From positions 4,278,001 through 4,342,000 of the forward strand of contig FNSS01000001.1 of assembly GCA_900104855.1 (NCBI GenBank): a stretch of DNA of 64,000 nt, in the 5' to 3' direction. Positions 45,431-52,830 of the stretch are shown here, piece after piece (position 1 is the stretch's first letter; every line of letters begins with the position of its first letter). The position numbers and the translations under genes were made by a program. Below the pieces are notes generated by a model. The model did not search any database and was not told the DNA's origin. It saw only the letters and a program-made list of their open reading frames with translations. This DNA comes from Rhizobiales bacterium GAS188. GTDB lineage: Bacteria; Pseudomonadota; Alphaproteobacteria; Rhizobiales; Beijerinckiaceae.

Positions 45431-45445
45431 GTTCTCGTTATGTTC
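45431..45445 (+). promoter_or_regulatory. LexA (SOS) box, GTTC-N7-GTTC
   Basis: GTTC at 45431-45434 and 45442-45445 with spacer TCGTTAT, 24 bases before the ATG of the radical SAM gene. GTTC-N7-GTTC is the established LexA site of alphaproteobacteria. The half-sites sit in a larger direct repeat (TTATGTTC twice, 11 bases apart). Confidence 0.6.
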
Positions 45446-45469
45446 CAGATCAGGAACGAGGACAGCAGC

Positions 45470-46642
45470 ATGGGCATGCCAGCACAGAGGGCGTCGCATC
45501 CACTCGATCGGTTGCAGATCACGCCCGGATTGGAGAGCGAGGCGCCGAAGGCGGCGCTCGGCAGCGATTTCGTCGAGGGCGAGAGGCGGCGCGGACGCGG
45601 CGCGGTCACCAATCGCTCGGGCCGTTTCGAGCCCCTGTCGCGCGAGAGCTTCGACGATGGCTGGGAGCGCGAGGAGGAGGCCGAGCCCTTCCGCACCGAG
45701 GTGACGATCGAGCGCGCCAAGACCATCATCTCGCGCAACGATTCGCCGGACCTGTCCTTCGACCGCTCGGTGAACCCTTATCGCGGCTGCGAGCATGGCT
45801 GCGTCTACTGCTTCGCACGCCCGACCCATGCCTATATGGGGCTGTCGCCCGGGCTCGATTTCGAGACGAAACTGTTCGCCAAGCCGCATGCGGCCGAGCT
45901 TCTGGAAAAGGAGCTCTCGCATCCCTCCTACAAGCCGCGCGTCATGGCGATCGGCACCAACACCGATCCCTATCAGCCGATCGAGCGCGGCTATCGCATC
46001 ATGCGGGGGCTGCTCGAAGTGCTGTCGCGCTTCAACCATCCGGTCGGCATCGTGACCAAATCGGCACTCGTCGCCCGCGACATCGACCTCTTGGCGCCGA
46101 TGGCCGAGAAGGGCCTCGCCAAGGTGGCGATATCGGTCACGACGCTCGATGCGAAGCTCGCTCGCGAGATGGAGCCGCGCGCCGCGACCCCCTCGAAACG
46201 GCTGGCCACCATCTCGGCGCTGTCGAAGGCGGGCATTCCGGTGACTGTGCTCGTCGCCCCGGTCATTCCTTCGCTGACGGACAGCGAGATCGAGAAGATC
46301 CTGGCTGCGGCGCGCGGGGCCGGCGCGCGTGAGGCCGGTTACGTGCTGCTGCGCCTGCCGCTCGAATTGCGCCATCTGGTGCGCGAATGGCTGCTCGATC
46401 ACCATCCCGACAAGCTCGACCGCGTCATGTCGCTGGTCAAGGGCGCGCGCGACGGCAAGGATTATGATGCGCGCTTCGGCATCCGCCAGATGGGGGAGGG
46501 GCCCTATGCCTGGACCATCGGGCGTCGCTTCGAGATCGCCGCGAGGCGGCTCGGCTTCAACCGCGAGAAGCTGAAATTGACCTCGGATCTGTTCTGCGTG
46601 CCGGGGCGCGAAAAGGAGCCGGTGCAGCTCGCCTTGCTGTGA
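45470..46642 (+). CDS. PA0069-family radical SAM protein (spore photoproduct lyase-like)
   Basis: 390 residues from the ATG at 45470 (MGMPAQRASH), preceded by GAGGA. The radical SAM cluster motif is CEHGCVYC in NPYRGCEHGCVYCFARPTHAY, where C-x3-C-x2-C binds a [4Fe-4S] cluster. IGTNTDPYQPIER and the C-terminal LKLTSDLFCVPG are characteristic of the PA0069/SplB-like group, related to DNA photoproduct lyases but of unknown function. A LexA-type box just upstream suggests SOS induction and therefore a DNA-damage role. Confidence 0.88.
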   Translation: MGMPAQRASHPLDRLQITPGLESEAPKAALGSDFVEGERRRGRGAVTNRSGRFEPLSRESFDDGWEREEEAEPFRTEVTIERAKTIISRNDSPDLSFDRSVNPYRGCEHGCVYCFARPTHAYMGLSPGLDFETKLFAKPHAAELLEKELSHPSYKPRVMAIGTNTDPYQPIERGYRIMRGLLEVLSRFNHPVGIVTKSALVARDIDLLAPMAEKGLAKVAISVTTLDAKLAREMEPRAATPSKRLATISALSKAGIPVTVLVAPVIPSLTDSEIEKILAAARGAGAREAGYVLLRLPLELRHLVREWLLDHHPDKLDRVMSLVKGARDGKDYDARFGIRQMGEGPYAWTIGRRFEIAARRLGFNREKLKLTSDLFCVPGREKEPVQLALL

Positions 46643-46676
46643 GGGCACTTGCCCTCTCCCCGCCTGCGAGCTCCCT

Positions 46677-46762
46677 TGGGACCGCGGGCGCCCCGCCCGC
46701 CCTTGAGACCGACAGGTTGGCGCTTCGCGCGGAAGAAGGGCGACCGAGACGGTCGCGATCCC
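46677..46762. repeat. Dispersed palindromic element, family B, copy 5 (inverted orientation)
   Basis: TGGGACCGCGGGCGCCCCGC to GAGACGGTCGCGATCCC, same orientation as copy 1. Lies between the convergent radical SAM and GatB/YqeY genes. Confidence 0.82.
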
Positions 46763-46807
46763 GGAGCTGGCGCCCCCGCTGTATTTCGCCTGTTGTTTAC
46801 AGCGAAA

Positions 46808-47266
46808 CTAGCCGCTCAGCGCCGCCTTCACGGCCGGGCCGACCTTGGAGAAATCCATCTTGCCCGCATGGCGTTCCTTGAGCGCCGCCATGACCTTGCC
46901 CATGTCCTTGATGCTGGCAGCGCCGGTCGCGGCGATCGCCTCCTTGACGGCGGCGACGACTTCGCTCTCGGAAAGCTGCTGAGGCAGGAAGGACGTGATG
47001 ACGGCGATCTCGGCGCGCTCCTGGGCTGCGAGCTCGGGGCGCGCGCCCTTCTCGTACATGGCAGCCGATTCATGGCGCTGCTTGATCATCTTCTGCAGCA
47101 GCGCCACGATCTCGTCCTCGGTGGCCGTGCCCTTGCCGGCGCCCCGCGCCTCGATGTCGCGATCCTTGACGGCCGAGTTGATGAGGCGCACCGCCGACAG
47201 CCGCGCCTTGTCGCCGCCCTTCAGCGACTCTTTCATCGCGGCATTGAAACTGTCCCTGAGCGACAT
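46808..47266 (-). CDS. GatB/YqeY domain-containing protein
   Basis: 152 residues from the ATG at 47266 (MSLRDSFNAAMKES), with AAGGAG upstream. All-helical YqeY fold: DSFNAAMKESLKGGDKARLSAVRLINSAVKD, and a C-terminal TGAASIKDMGKVMAALKERHAGKMDFSKVG block as in the tail of GatB. The domain may aid tRNA-dependent amidation, but stand-alone members have no proven activity. Divergent from carA. Confidence 0.9.
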   Translation of the reverse strand: MSLRDSFNAAMKESLKGGDKARLSAVRLINSAVKDRDIEARGAGKGTATEDEIVALLQKMIKQRHESAAMYEKGARPELAAQERAEIAVITSFLPQQLSESEVVAAVKEAIAATGAASIKDMGKVMAALKERHAGKMDFSKVGPAVKAALSG

Positions 47267-47450
47267 GGTAACTCTCCTTGGCGGCCGGCAAGACCTTGAG
47301 CGAACAAGACGTCGAACGGACACTGCGTCGAACGAAGCGCGGAGTTAGGTTCTCGTCCCGTGGCGCGTCAAGGGCGGCGCCGGGTCGAAGGGCCATAAAG
47401 CCGGTTTCCTGACTGGAAACGCAGCAAAATGAGGGCGAAGCGCGCGAAAA

Positions 47451-47475
47451 GGGCGTCAGATGAGATTTGACGCCC
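47451..47475 (+). promoter_or_regulatory. Hairpin in the carA leader region
   Basis: 8-bp stem GGGCGTCA/TGACGCCC with a 9-base loop, about 75 bases before carA. A second short inverted repeat (GTTTCC-TGACT-GGAAAC, 47404-47420) lies upstream. Either could be an operator or part of a leader; no known riboswitch is recognised. Confidence 0.4.
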
Positions 47476-47551
47476 CATCCTGCCGAGCCTAGAGCATCGG
47501 CCTGGGAGTGCCCTCGTCATATCGCCAAAGCAACCTGTTTCGGAAGAGATC

Positions 47552-48772
47552 ATGTCCGCCTTCGCACAAGCACGCAGCAAAGCAACGCCGGCCCCCTGGG
47601 CCGAGCCGCGTGCCACGGCCGTGCTCGTTCTGGCCGACGGCACGGTGATCGAAGGCGCCGGTATCGGCGTGACTGGAGAAGCCTCGGGCGAAGTGTGCTT
47701 CAACACGGCGATGACCGGCTATGAGGAGATCCTGACGGATCCCTCCTATGCGGGGCAGATCGTCACTTTCACCTTCCCGCATATCGGCAATGTCGGCGTC
47801 AACGACGAGGATATCGAAACCGTCAACATGGCGGCAGCGTCGGGAGTGCGCGGCGTCGTGCTTTCCGAAGCCATCACCGAGGCCTCGAACTGGCGCGCCG
47901 GGCGCGGCTTCGACGAATGGCTGCTGACGCGCGGCATTGTCGGCATTTGCGGCGTCGATGCGCGGGCGTTGACCGCGCTCATTCGCGAGAAGGGCATGCC
48001 CAACGCCATCATCGCGCACCATCCCGACGGCGTCTTCGATCTCGTGGCCCTGCGCGCCAAGGCCGCCGCCCTGCCGTCGATGGTCGGGCTTGACCTCGTG
48101 CCCATGGTCGCGTCGTTCCAGCGCCATAGCTGGGACGAGACCGAATGGGCCTGGCCGCAAGGCCATGGCCGCCAGAGCGAGCCGCGCTTCCATGTGGTGG
48201 CGATCGATTACGGCGTGAAACGCAACATCCTGCGGCTGCTCGCGGCCCGCGGCTGCAAGGTCACGGTGGTGCCCCCGACCATGAAGGCGGAGGACCTCCT
48301 GGCGCTGCGGCCGGACGGGGTCTTCCTCGCCAACGGCCCGGGCGACCCTGCCGCCACCGGCGAATATGCGGTGACGGTGATCAAGCGCCTGCTCGACGAG
48401 GCCGTGCCGACCTTCGGCATCTGCCTCGGCCACCAGATGATGGCGCTCGCCATCGGCGGCCGGACGCAGAAGATGAGCCAGGGTCATCACGGCGCCAATC
48501 ATCCGGTGAAGGAGATGGCGACCGGCAAGGTCGAGATCGTCTCGATGAATCACGGCTTCGCGGTCGATGCCGCCTCCTTGCCGGCCAATGCGGTGCCCAC
48601 CCATGTGTCGCTGTTCGACGGATCGAATTGCGGGCTCAAGCTCACCGACCGTCCGGCTTTCTCGGTTCAGCATCATCCCGAGGCCTCCCCCGGGCCGCGC
48701 GACAGCCATTATCTCTTCGATCGCTTCGTCGCCCTGATGGAGGCCGATCGGGCGAAGAAGCAGGCCGCGTGA
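47552..48772 (+). CDS. carA: Carbamoyl-phosphate synthase small subunit
   Basis: 406 residues. Supplies ammonia from glutamine to the large subunit for carbamoyl phosphate, used in arginine and pyrimidine synthesis. The N-terminal domain opens LVLADGTVIEGAGIG; the class I glutaminase domain has the nucleophile in FGICLGHQ and the His/Glu pair in QHHPEASPGP. Unusually, it is followed not by carB but by a cupin gene whose GTG overlaps its stop. Confidence 0.97.
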   Translation: MSAFAQARSKATPAPWAEPRATAVLVLADGTVIEGAGIGVTGEASGEVCFNTAMTGYEEILTDPSYAGQIVTFTFPHIGNVGVNDEDIETVNMAAASGVRGVVLSEAITEASNWRAGRGFDEWLLTRGIVGICGVDARALTALIREKGMPNAIIAHHPDGVFDLVALRAKAAALPSMVGLDLVPMVASFQRHSWDETEWAWPQGHGRQSEPRFHVVAIDYGVKRNILRLLAARGCKVTVVPPTMKAEDLLALRPDGVFLANGPGDPAATGEYAVTVIKRLLDEAVPTFGICLGHQMMALAIGGRTQKMSQGHHGANHPVKEMATGKVEIVSMNHGFAVDAASLPANAVPTHVSLFDGSNCGLKLTDRPAFSVQHHPEASPGPRDSHYLFDRFVALMEADRAKKQAA

Positions 48773-49344
48773 CGGAAAAGCCGCCGGCTCCGAAGGGCGG
48801 CCAAGTCGAGGGCAGCCAAATCCTGGACGGCCGAGTGGAGACCGCCCTCTTCGACGATGACGGCCGCGTGCCGAACAGCCGCCTTCCGGTGATCCTGTAT
48901 CGTCGAGCGATCGTGCCCGACGCCGACGATCCGCCGCGCGCCTTCGAGCGGCGCTTCGCCGAGAATGACTGGACCGGAAGCTGGCGCTACGGCGTCTATC
49001 CGTTCCATCATTACCACTCGACCTCCCATGAAGTGCTGGGCGTCGCGAGCGGGCGGGCCGTCTTGCGGCTCGGCGGCCGCAAGGGCCGCGATGTTCCGGT
49101 GGCGGCCGGCGATGTGGTGCTCTTGCCCGGGGGCACCGGCCATAAATGCCTCTCGGCTAGCCGCGACTTCCTGGTGGTCGGCGCCTATCCGGGCGGGCGC
49201 GAATGCGACCTGATCAAGCCCTATGCGGAGAGCATCGCCATCCATGATGCGGCGCTCGATCGCATCGCCGCGATCCCCTGCCCGGAGCGCGATCCGGTCG
49301 AGGGCGCTGAAGGGCCGCTCATCCGGCTCTGGGGCGGCCGATGA
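48769..49344 (+). CDS. Cupin domain protein (YjlB-like)
   Basis: 191 residues from the GTG at 48769, overlapping the carA stop (GTGA). Cupin motif 1 is FHHYHSTSHEVLGVASG and motif 2 is GDVVLLPGGTGHKCL, giving a His/Glu metal site. The N-terminus contains three 15-base units (48793-48837) encoding KGGQV, EGSQI, LDGRV. Its stop overlaps the next start (ATGA), so carA, cupin and methyltransferase form one unit. Substrate unknown. Confidence 0.82.
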   Translation: MTEKPPAPKGGQVEGSQILDGRVETALFDDDGRVPNSRLPVILYRRAIVPDADDPPRAFERRFAENDWTGSWRYGVYPFHHYHSTSHEVLGVASGRAVLRLGGRKGRDVPVAAGDVVLLPGGTGHKCLSASRDFLVVGAYPGGRECDLIKPYAESIAIHDAALDRIAAIPCPERDPVEGAEGPLIRLWGGR

Positions 49345-50087
49345 GCTGGCGCGATTTCTGGGACGGCGATACCCCGATCTATGTCAATGAGCGCCACAAG
49401 CTCCTGCATTATCGCCTGATCGCGCGCGGCATCGTCGAGGCGATCGCCGAGCTCGACGGAAGCTCGGCCGGCAAGGCCGTGAGCCGCGATAGCGCCGACG
49501 CGCCGGTCCAAGCTCCCATGGTGCTCGACCATGGCTGCGGCGAGGCGCTCTCGGCCGATGAGGTCGCGGCCCGATGCGCCAAGCTCTACCTGTGCGACGC
49601 CGCGGCGAGCGTGCGCGGCAAGCTCGTCGCCCGTTTCGCCGGGCTCGGCAATGTCACGGTGCTCAGCCCCGTCGAGGTCGCCGATATTCCCGAAGGCTCG
49701 CTTGACCTCGTGGTCGCGAACTCGCTGGTGCAATATCTGACGCCTCCCGAATTCGCCGCGGTGTTGAGACTCTGGCGCCATGCGCTGAAGCCCAAGGGCC
49801 GGCTTCTCCTGGCGGATGTGCTGCCGAAAGGCCTTTCGCCGCTGACCGATGCGCTGGCGCTCCTGCATTTCGGCCTGCAGGGCGGGTTCCTGCTTGCGGC
49901 GCTCGGCGGCCTCGCCCGCACCGCGGTGTCGGATTACCGCAAACTGCGGGCCGAGCTCGGCCTTGCGAGCTATGACGAGGCCGAGATGATCGCGCTGCTC
50001 AAGGAAGCCGGTTTCGAGGCCCGGGCGCGACGCCCCAATCTCGGCCATAACCAGGCCCGCCTGGCCTTTCTCGCGACTCCCGCCTGA
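49341..50087 (+). CDS. Class I SAM-dependent methyltransferase
   Basis: 248 residues. Motif I is VLDHGCGEALS, followed by LYLCDAAASVRGKL and a motif IV-like LDLVVANSLVQYL; a later KPKGRLLLADVL is the post-IV strand. Begins MSWRDFWDGDTPIYVNERHK, typical of small-molecule or glycan methyltransferases. Translationally coupled to the cupin gene. Substrate unknown. Confidence 0.87.
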   Translation: MSWRDFWDGDTPIYVNERHKLLHYRLIARGIVEAIAELDGSSAGKAVSRDSADAPVQAPMVLDHGCGEALSADEVAARCAKLYLCDAAASVRGKLVARFAGLGNVTVLSPVEVADIPEGSLDLVVANSLVQYLTPPEFAAVLRLWRHALKPKGRLLLADVLPKGLSPLTDALALLHFGLQGGFLLAALGGLARTAVSDYRKLRAELGLASYDEAEMIALLKEAGFEARARRPNLGHNQARLAFLATPA

Positions 50088-50202
50088 GCCGGGAGCGTCT
50101 CGCAGAATCTTTTTGGAGCGCATGAACCTCAGCGACTGAGGCCTCGACCAATGAGCGCATGGCCCGATTGACCGGGCCCGCACTCAAACAAGGAGAGGTA
50201 TC

Positions 50203-50496
50203 ATGCGCTTCAACATCAAATCCGCCCTCGTCGCCGCCACGCTGGCCGTCGGGGCTCTCACTGCGACGTCGATTGCGACCACTGCTCCGGCTCAGGCCCA
50301 TGGCTTCGGCTTCGGCCACGGTTTCGGGCATGGCTTCGGCCATTTCGGCCACGGCTTCGGGCATTGGGGACATGGCTTCGGCTGGCGCCACGGCTTCGGC
50401 TACGGGGTCTATGGCGGGGACTATGACGGCGGCTGCGTGATCAAGCAGTATTACGATGAGGACGGCGAATTGGTCGTGCGCAAGGTCTGCTACTGA
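50203..50496 (+). CDS. Small secreted Gly/His/Phe-rich protein
   Basis: 97 residues: signal peptide ending near PAQA, then HGFGFGHGFGHGFGHFGHGF-type repeats with about a dozen histidines, and a C-terminal KQYYDEDGELVVRKVCY containing two cysteines in the mature part (GGCVIK and VCY). AAGGAGAGG precedes the ATG. Periplasmic or exported; a metal-binding or surface role is plausible from the histidines but not shown. Confidence 0.75.
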   Translation: MRFNIKSALVAATLAVGALTATSIATTAPAQAHGFGFGHGFGHGFGHFGHGFGHWGHGFGWRHGFGYGVYGGDYDGGCVIKQYYDEDGELVVRKVCY

Positions 50497-50804
50497 TCGA
50501 GCCGCCCTATGATGCATGAGGAGGCCACCGGCATAAGGTGCCGCGGCAGAATGCGCCGGGTGTCGGAAGCGACGCTCGGCGCTTCCGTTTGAGGGGACCG
50601 ATCTTCGTTGCGGACCGATCCTCCCGCGATCGCAGCAAAACGGTCCCGAACGGCCTTGATGACAAGCTCATTTCTCTCGGCTAACCATAACCGATAACGG
50701 CTTCGGCAAGGCAGGCTTCGGCAAGTTGGCGCAGCTTGGCGCCGCGAGCCTGATCCGTGCCCCGGCTTCACGGGTTGCGACGAGGTGGTGGGAGGAGATC
50801 GGGC

Positions 50805-52112
50805 ATGGCGGTGATCAACGGCGCGCGTGCCACATCGAGATCGAAGGTCGCGACCGTCCTTCGCGTGACGAGCGGCAATTTCCTCGAGATGTTCGACTTC
50901 TTCCTGTTTGCTTTCTATGCGGACTATATCGCCAAGACCTTCTTCCCGTCGGTCGATCAATTCGCGTCCTTGATGTATACCTTCCTGACCTTCGCGGCAG
51001 GCTTTCTGATGCGCCCGCTCGGGGCCATCTTCCTCGGCGCCTATATCGATCGCGTCGGCCGTCGCAAGGGCCTGATCGTGACCTTGTGCATCATGGCGGT
51101 CGGCACCGTGCTGATCGCTCTCGTGCCCGGCTATGCGCAGATCGGCATGCTCGCCCCGATCCTGGTCGTGCTCGGGCGCCTGATCCAGGGCTTCTCGGCA
51201 GGCGTCGAGCTCGGTGGCGTGTCGGTCTATCTCTCGGAGATGGCGACGCCGGGCCATAAAGGCTTCTATGTGAGCTGGCAGTCGGCGAGCCAGCAAGTCG
51301 CGACGGTCGTCGCCGCGCTCCTCGGCTTCATTCTCGGCAAGCTCCTGCTGCCCGAGCAGATGAGCAGCTTCGGCTGGCGCATCCCCTTTATCATCGGCTG
51401 CCTCATCATCCCCTTCATCTTCGTGATTCGCCGCTCATTGGAAGAGACCGAGCATTTCCTGGCGCAAAAGGTCCGCCCCACGACATCGCAGATCTTCGCA
51501 TCGATCGTCGCCAATTGGCGCATCGTGCTCGCCGGCATGATGCTGGTGTTGATGACGACCGTGTCGTTCTACCTGATCACCAGCTACACGCTGAACTTCG
51601 GCAAGAATGTCCTCAACCTCAGCAATTCCGATGCATCGATCGTCACCATCTGCGTCGGCATCTCGAATTTCATCTGGCTGCCGATCTGGGGCGCCATCTC
51701 GGACCGCATCGGCCGCAAGCCGATCCTGATCGGCTTCACGGTGCTGACGATCCTGACCGCCTATCCGTCGCTCCGCTGGCTGGTCTCCGCGCCGAGCTTC
51801 GAGCATATGCTCGCCGTGGAGCTATGGTTGTCCTTCCTCTATGGCAGCTATAACGGCGCCATGGTGGTGGCGCTCACCGAGGTGGTGCCGTCGCATGTGC
51901 GCGCGGCCGGCTTCTCGCTCGCCTATTCGCTGGCGACCACGCTCGGAGGCTCCTCGCTCGCCATCTCGACCTGGCTGATCTACGTGACCGGCGACAAGGC
52001 CGCGCCCGGGATCTGGATGAGCATCGCTGCGGTCTGCAGCCTTGCGGCGGCGTTGTTCATCTACCGGCGCGATGCCTCGCCCGCGCTCGAAGCGGCTGTA
52101 CCGGCACAGTGA
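50805..52112 (+). CDS. MHS-family MFS transporter, citrate/tricarballylate:proton symporter-like
   Basis: 435 residues from the ATG at 50805 ([10 protein letters not shown]), after GGAGGAGA. Twelve hydrophobic segments; the opening [29 protein letters not shown] is the metabolite:H+ symporter pattern best known in CitA/TcuC citrate and tricarballylate carriers, and DRVGRRKG is the MFS loop 2-3 motif. A tandem CTTCGGCAAG duplication at 15-base spacing (50701-50730) precedes the gene. Transport of a tri- or dicarboxylate is likely. Confidence 0.88.
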   Translation: MAVINGARATSRSKVATVLRVTSGNFLEMFDFFLFAFYADYIAKTFFPSVDQFASLMYTFLTFAAGFLMRPLGAIFLGAYIDRVGRRKGLIVTLCIMAVGTVLIALVPGYAQIGMLAPILVVLGRLIQGFSAGVELGGVSVYLSEMATPGHKGFYVSWQSASQQVATVVAALLGFILGKLLLPEQMSSFGWRIPFIIGCLIIPFIFVIRRSLEETEHFLAQKVRPTTSQIFASIVANWRIVLAGMMLVLMTTVSFYLITSYTLNFGKNVLNLSNSDASIVTICVGISNFIWLPIWGAISDRIGRKPILIGFTVLTILTAYPSLRWLVSAPSFEHMLAVELWLSFLYGSYNGAMVVALTEVVPSHVRAAGFSLAYSLATTLGGSSLAISTWLIYVTGDKAAPGIWMSIAAVCSLAAALFIYRRDASPALEAAVPAQ

Positions 52113-52149
52113 TCGCTGCGGACCACCGAAGTCTCTGGATCACAGCCGG

Positions 52150-52818
52150 CTATTCCATGGGCGAGCGTGTCGCCGCCATCGAGGGGCGTTGCGACATGAG
52201 TTGCCACCATTGCGCGACATTGGGGCGGCCGCTCATAAGGCTGGAGCCTTCAGGCGTCAGCACGAAATAGGCGAATATCGGCGCCGCGTGGATATCGGCG
52301 AGCGACAGGGTCTCTCCGGCAAACCAGGTCTGTCCGTCGATGAGCCGTTCGAGGGCGTCGAGGCAGGTCGCGGCGCGCGGCATCGCCGCGGTGATCCTGG
52401 CCTCATCGGCGATCCTGCCTTGAGCTGGTGCGCGGATGCGCTCGACAAAGATGTCCCAGATCATGGGGCGATAGGCGTAGCTGTCGAGCATGCCGACGAT
52501 CTGCGTCAGCCGGGCTCGACCGCGCGGCGTATCCGGTTGCAAAAGCGGGCCTGGGAACGCCTCATCGACGTAACGGCAGATCGCGGCGGTCTCGTAGAGG
52601 CGAAAGCCCTGATGCTCGAAGGCAGGTATGCGGCCGAAAGGCTGGCGTTCGAGATATTCGGCCGAGGGTCCGGGGGCGGCGAAAATATCCGTCTCGACCA
52701 GCCGATAGGCGACCTGCTTCTCGGCGAGCGCGAGGCGGGCGATGCGCGTATAGACGCTATAGGCGGCGCCGTACAGGCTGGGCTCCGCGGCACAATCGGG
52801 CTGATCTGCGTCCGGCAT
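52150..52818 (-). CDS. Glutathione S-transferase family protein
   Basis: 222 residues. Thioredoxin-like N-domain with the cis-proline region GRIPAFEHQGFRLYETAAICRYVDE, including the ET (Glu-Thr) glutathione contact. The C-domain has the LSLADIHAAPI N-capping box. The N-terminus LYGAAYSVYTRIARLALAEK has Tyr/Ser positions suited to catalysis. Twelve bases downstream of uvrD on the same strand. Confidence 0.9.
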   Translation of the reverse strand: MPDADQPDCAAEPSLYGAAYSVYTRIARLALAEKQVAYRLVETDIFAAPGPSAEYLERQPFGRIPAFEHQGFRLYETAAICRYVDEAFPGPLLQPDTPRGRARLTQIVGMLDSYAYRPMIWDIFVERIRAPAQGRIADEARITAAMPRAATCLDALERLIDGQTWFAGETLSLADIHAAPIFAYFVLTPEGSSLMSGRPNVAQWWQLMSQRPSMAATRSPME

Positions 52819-52830
52819 GGCGCCTGGCTC

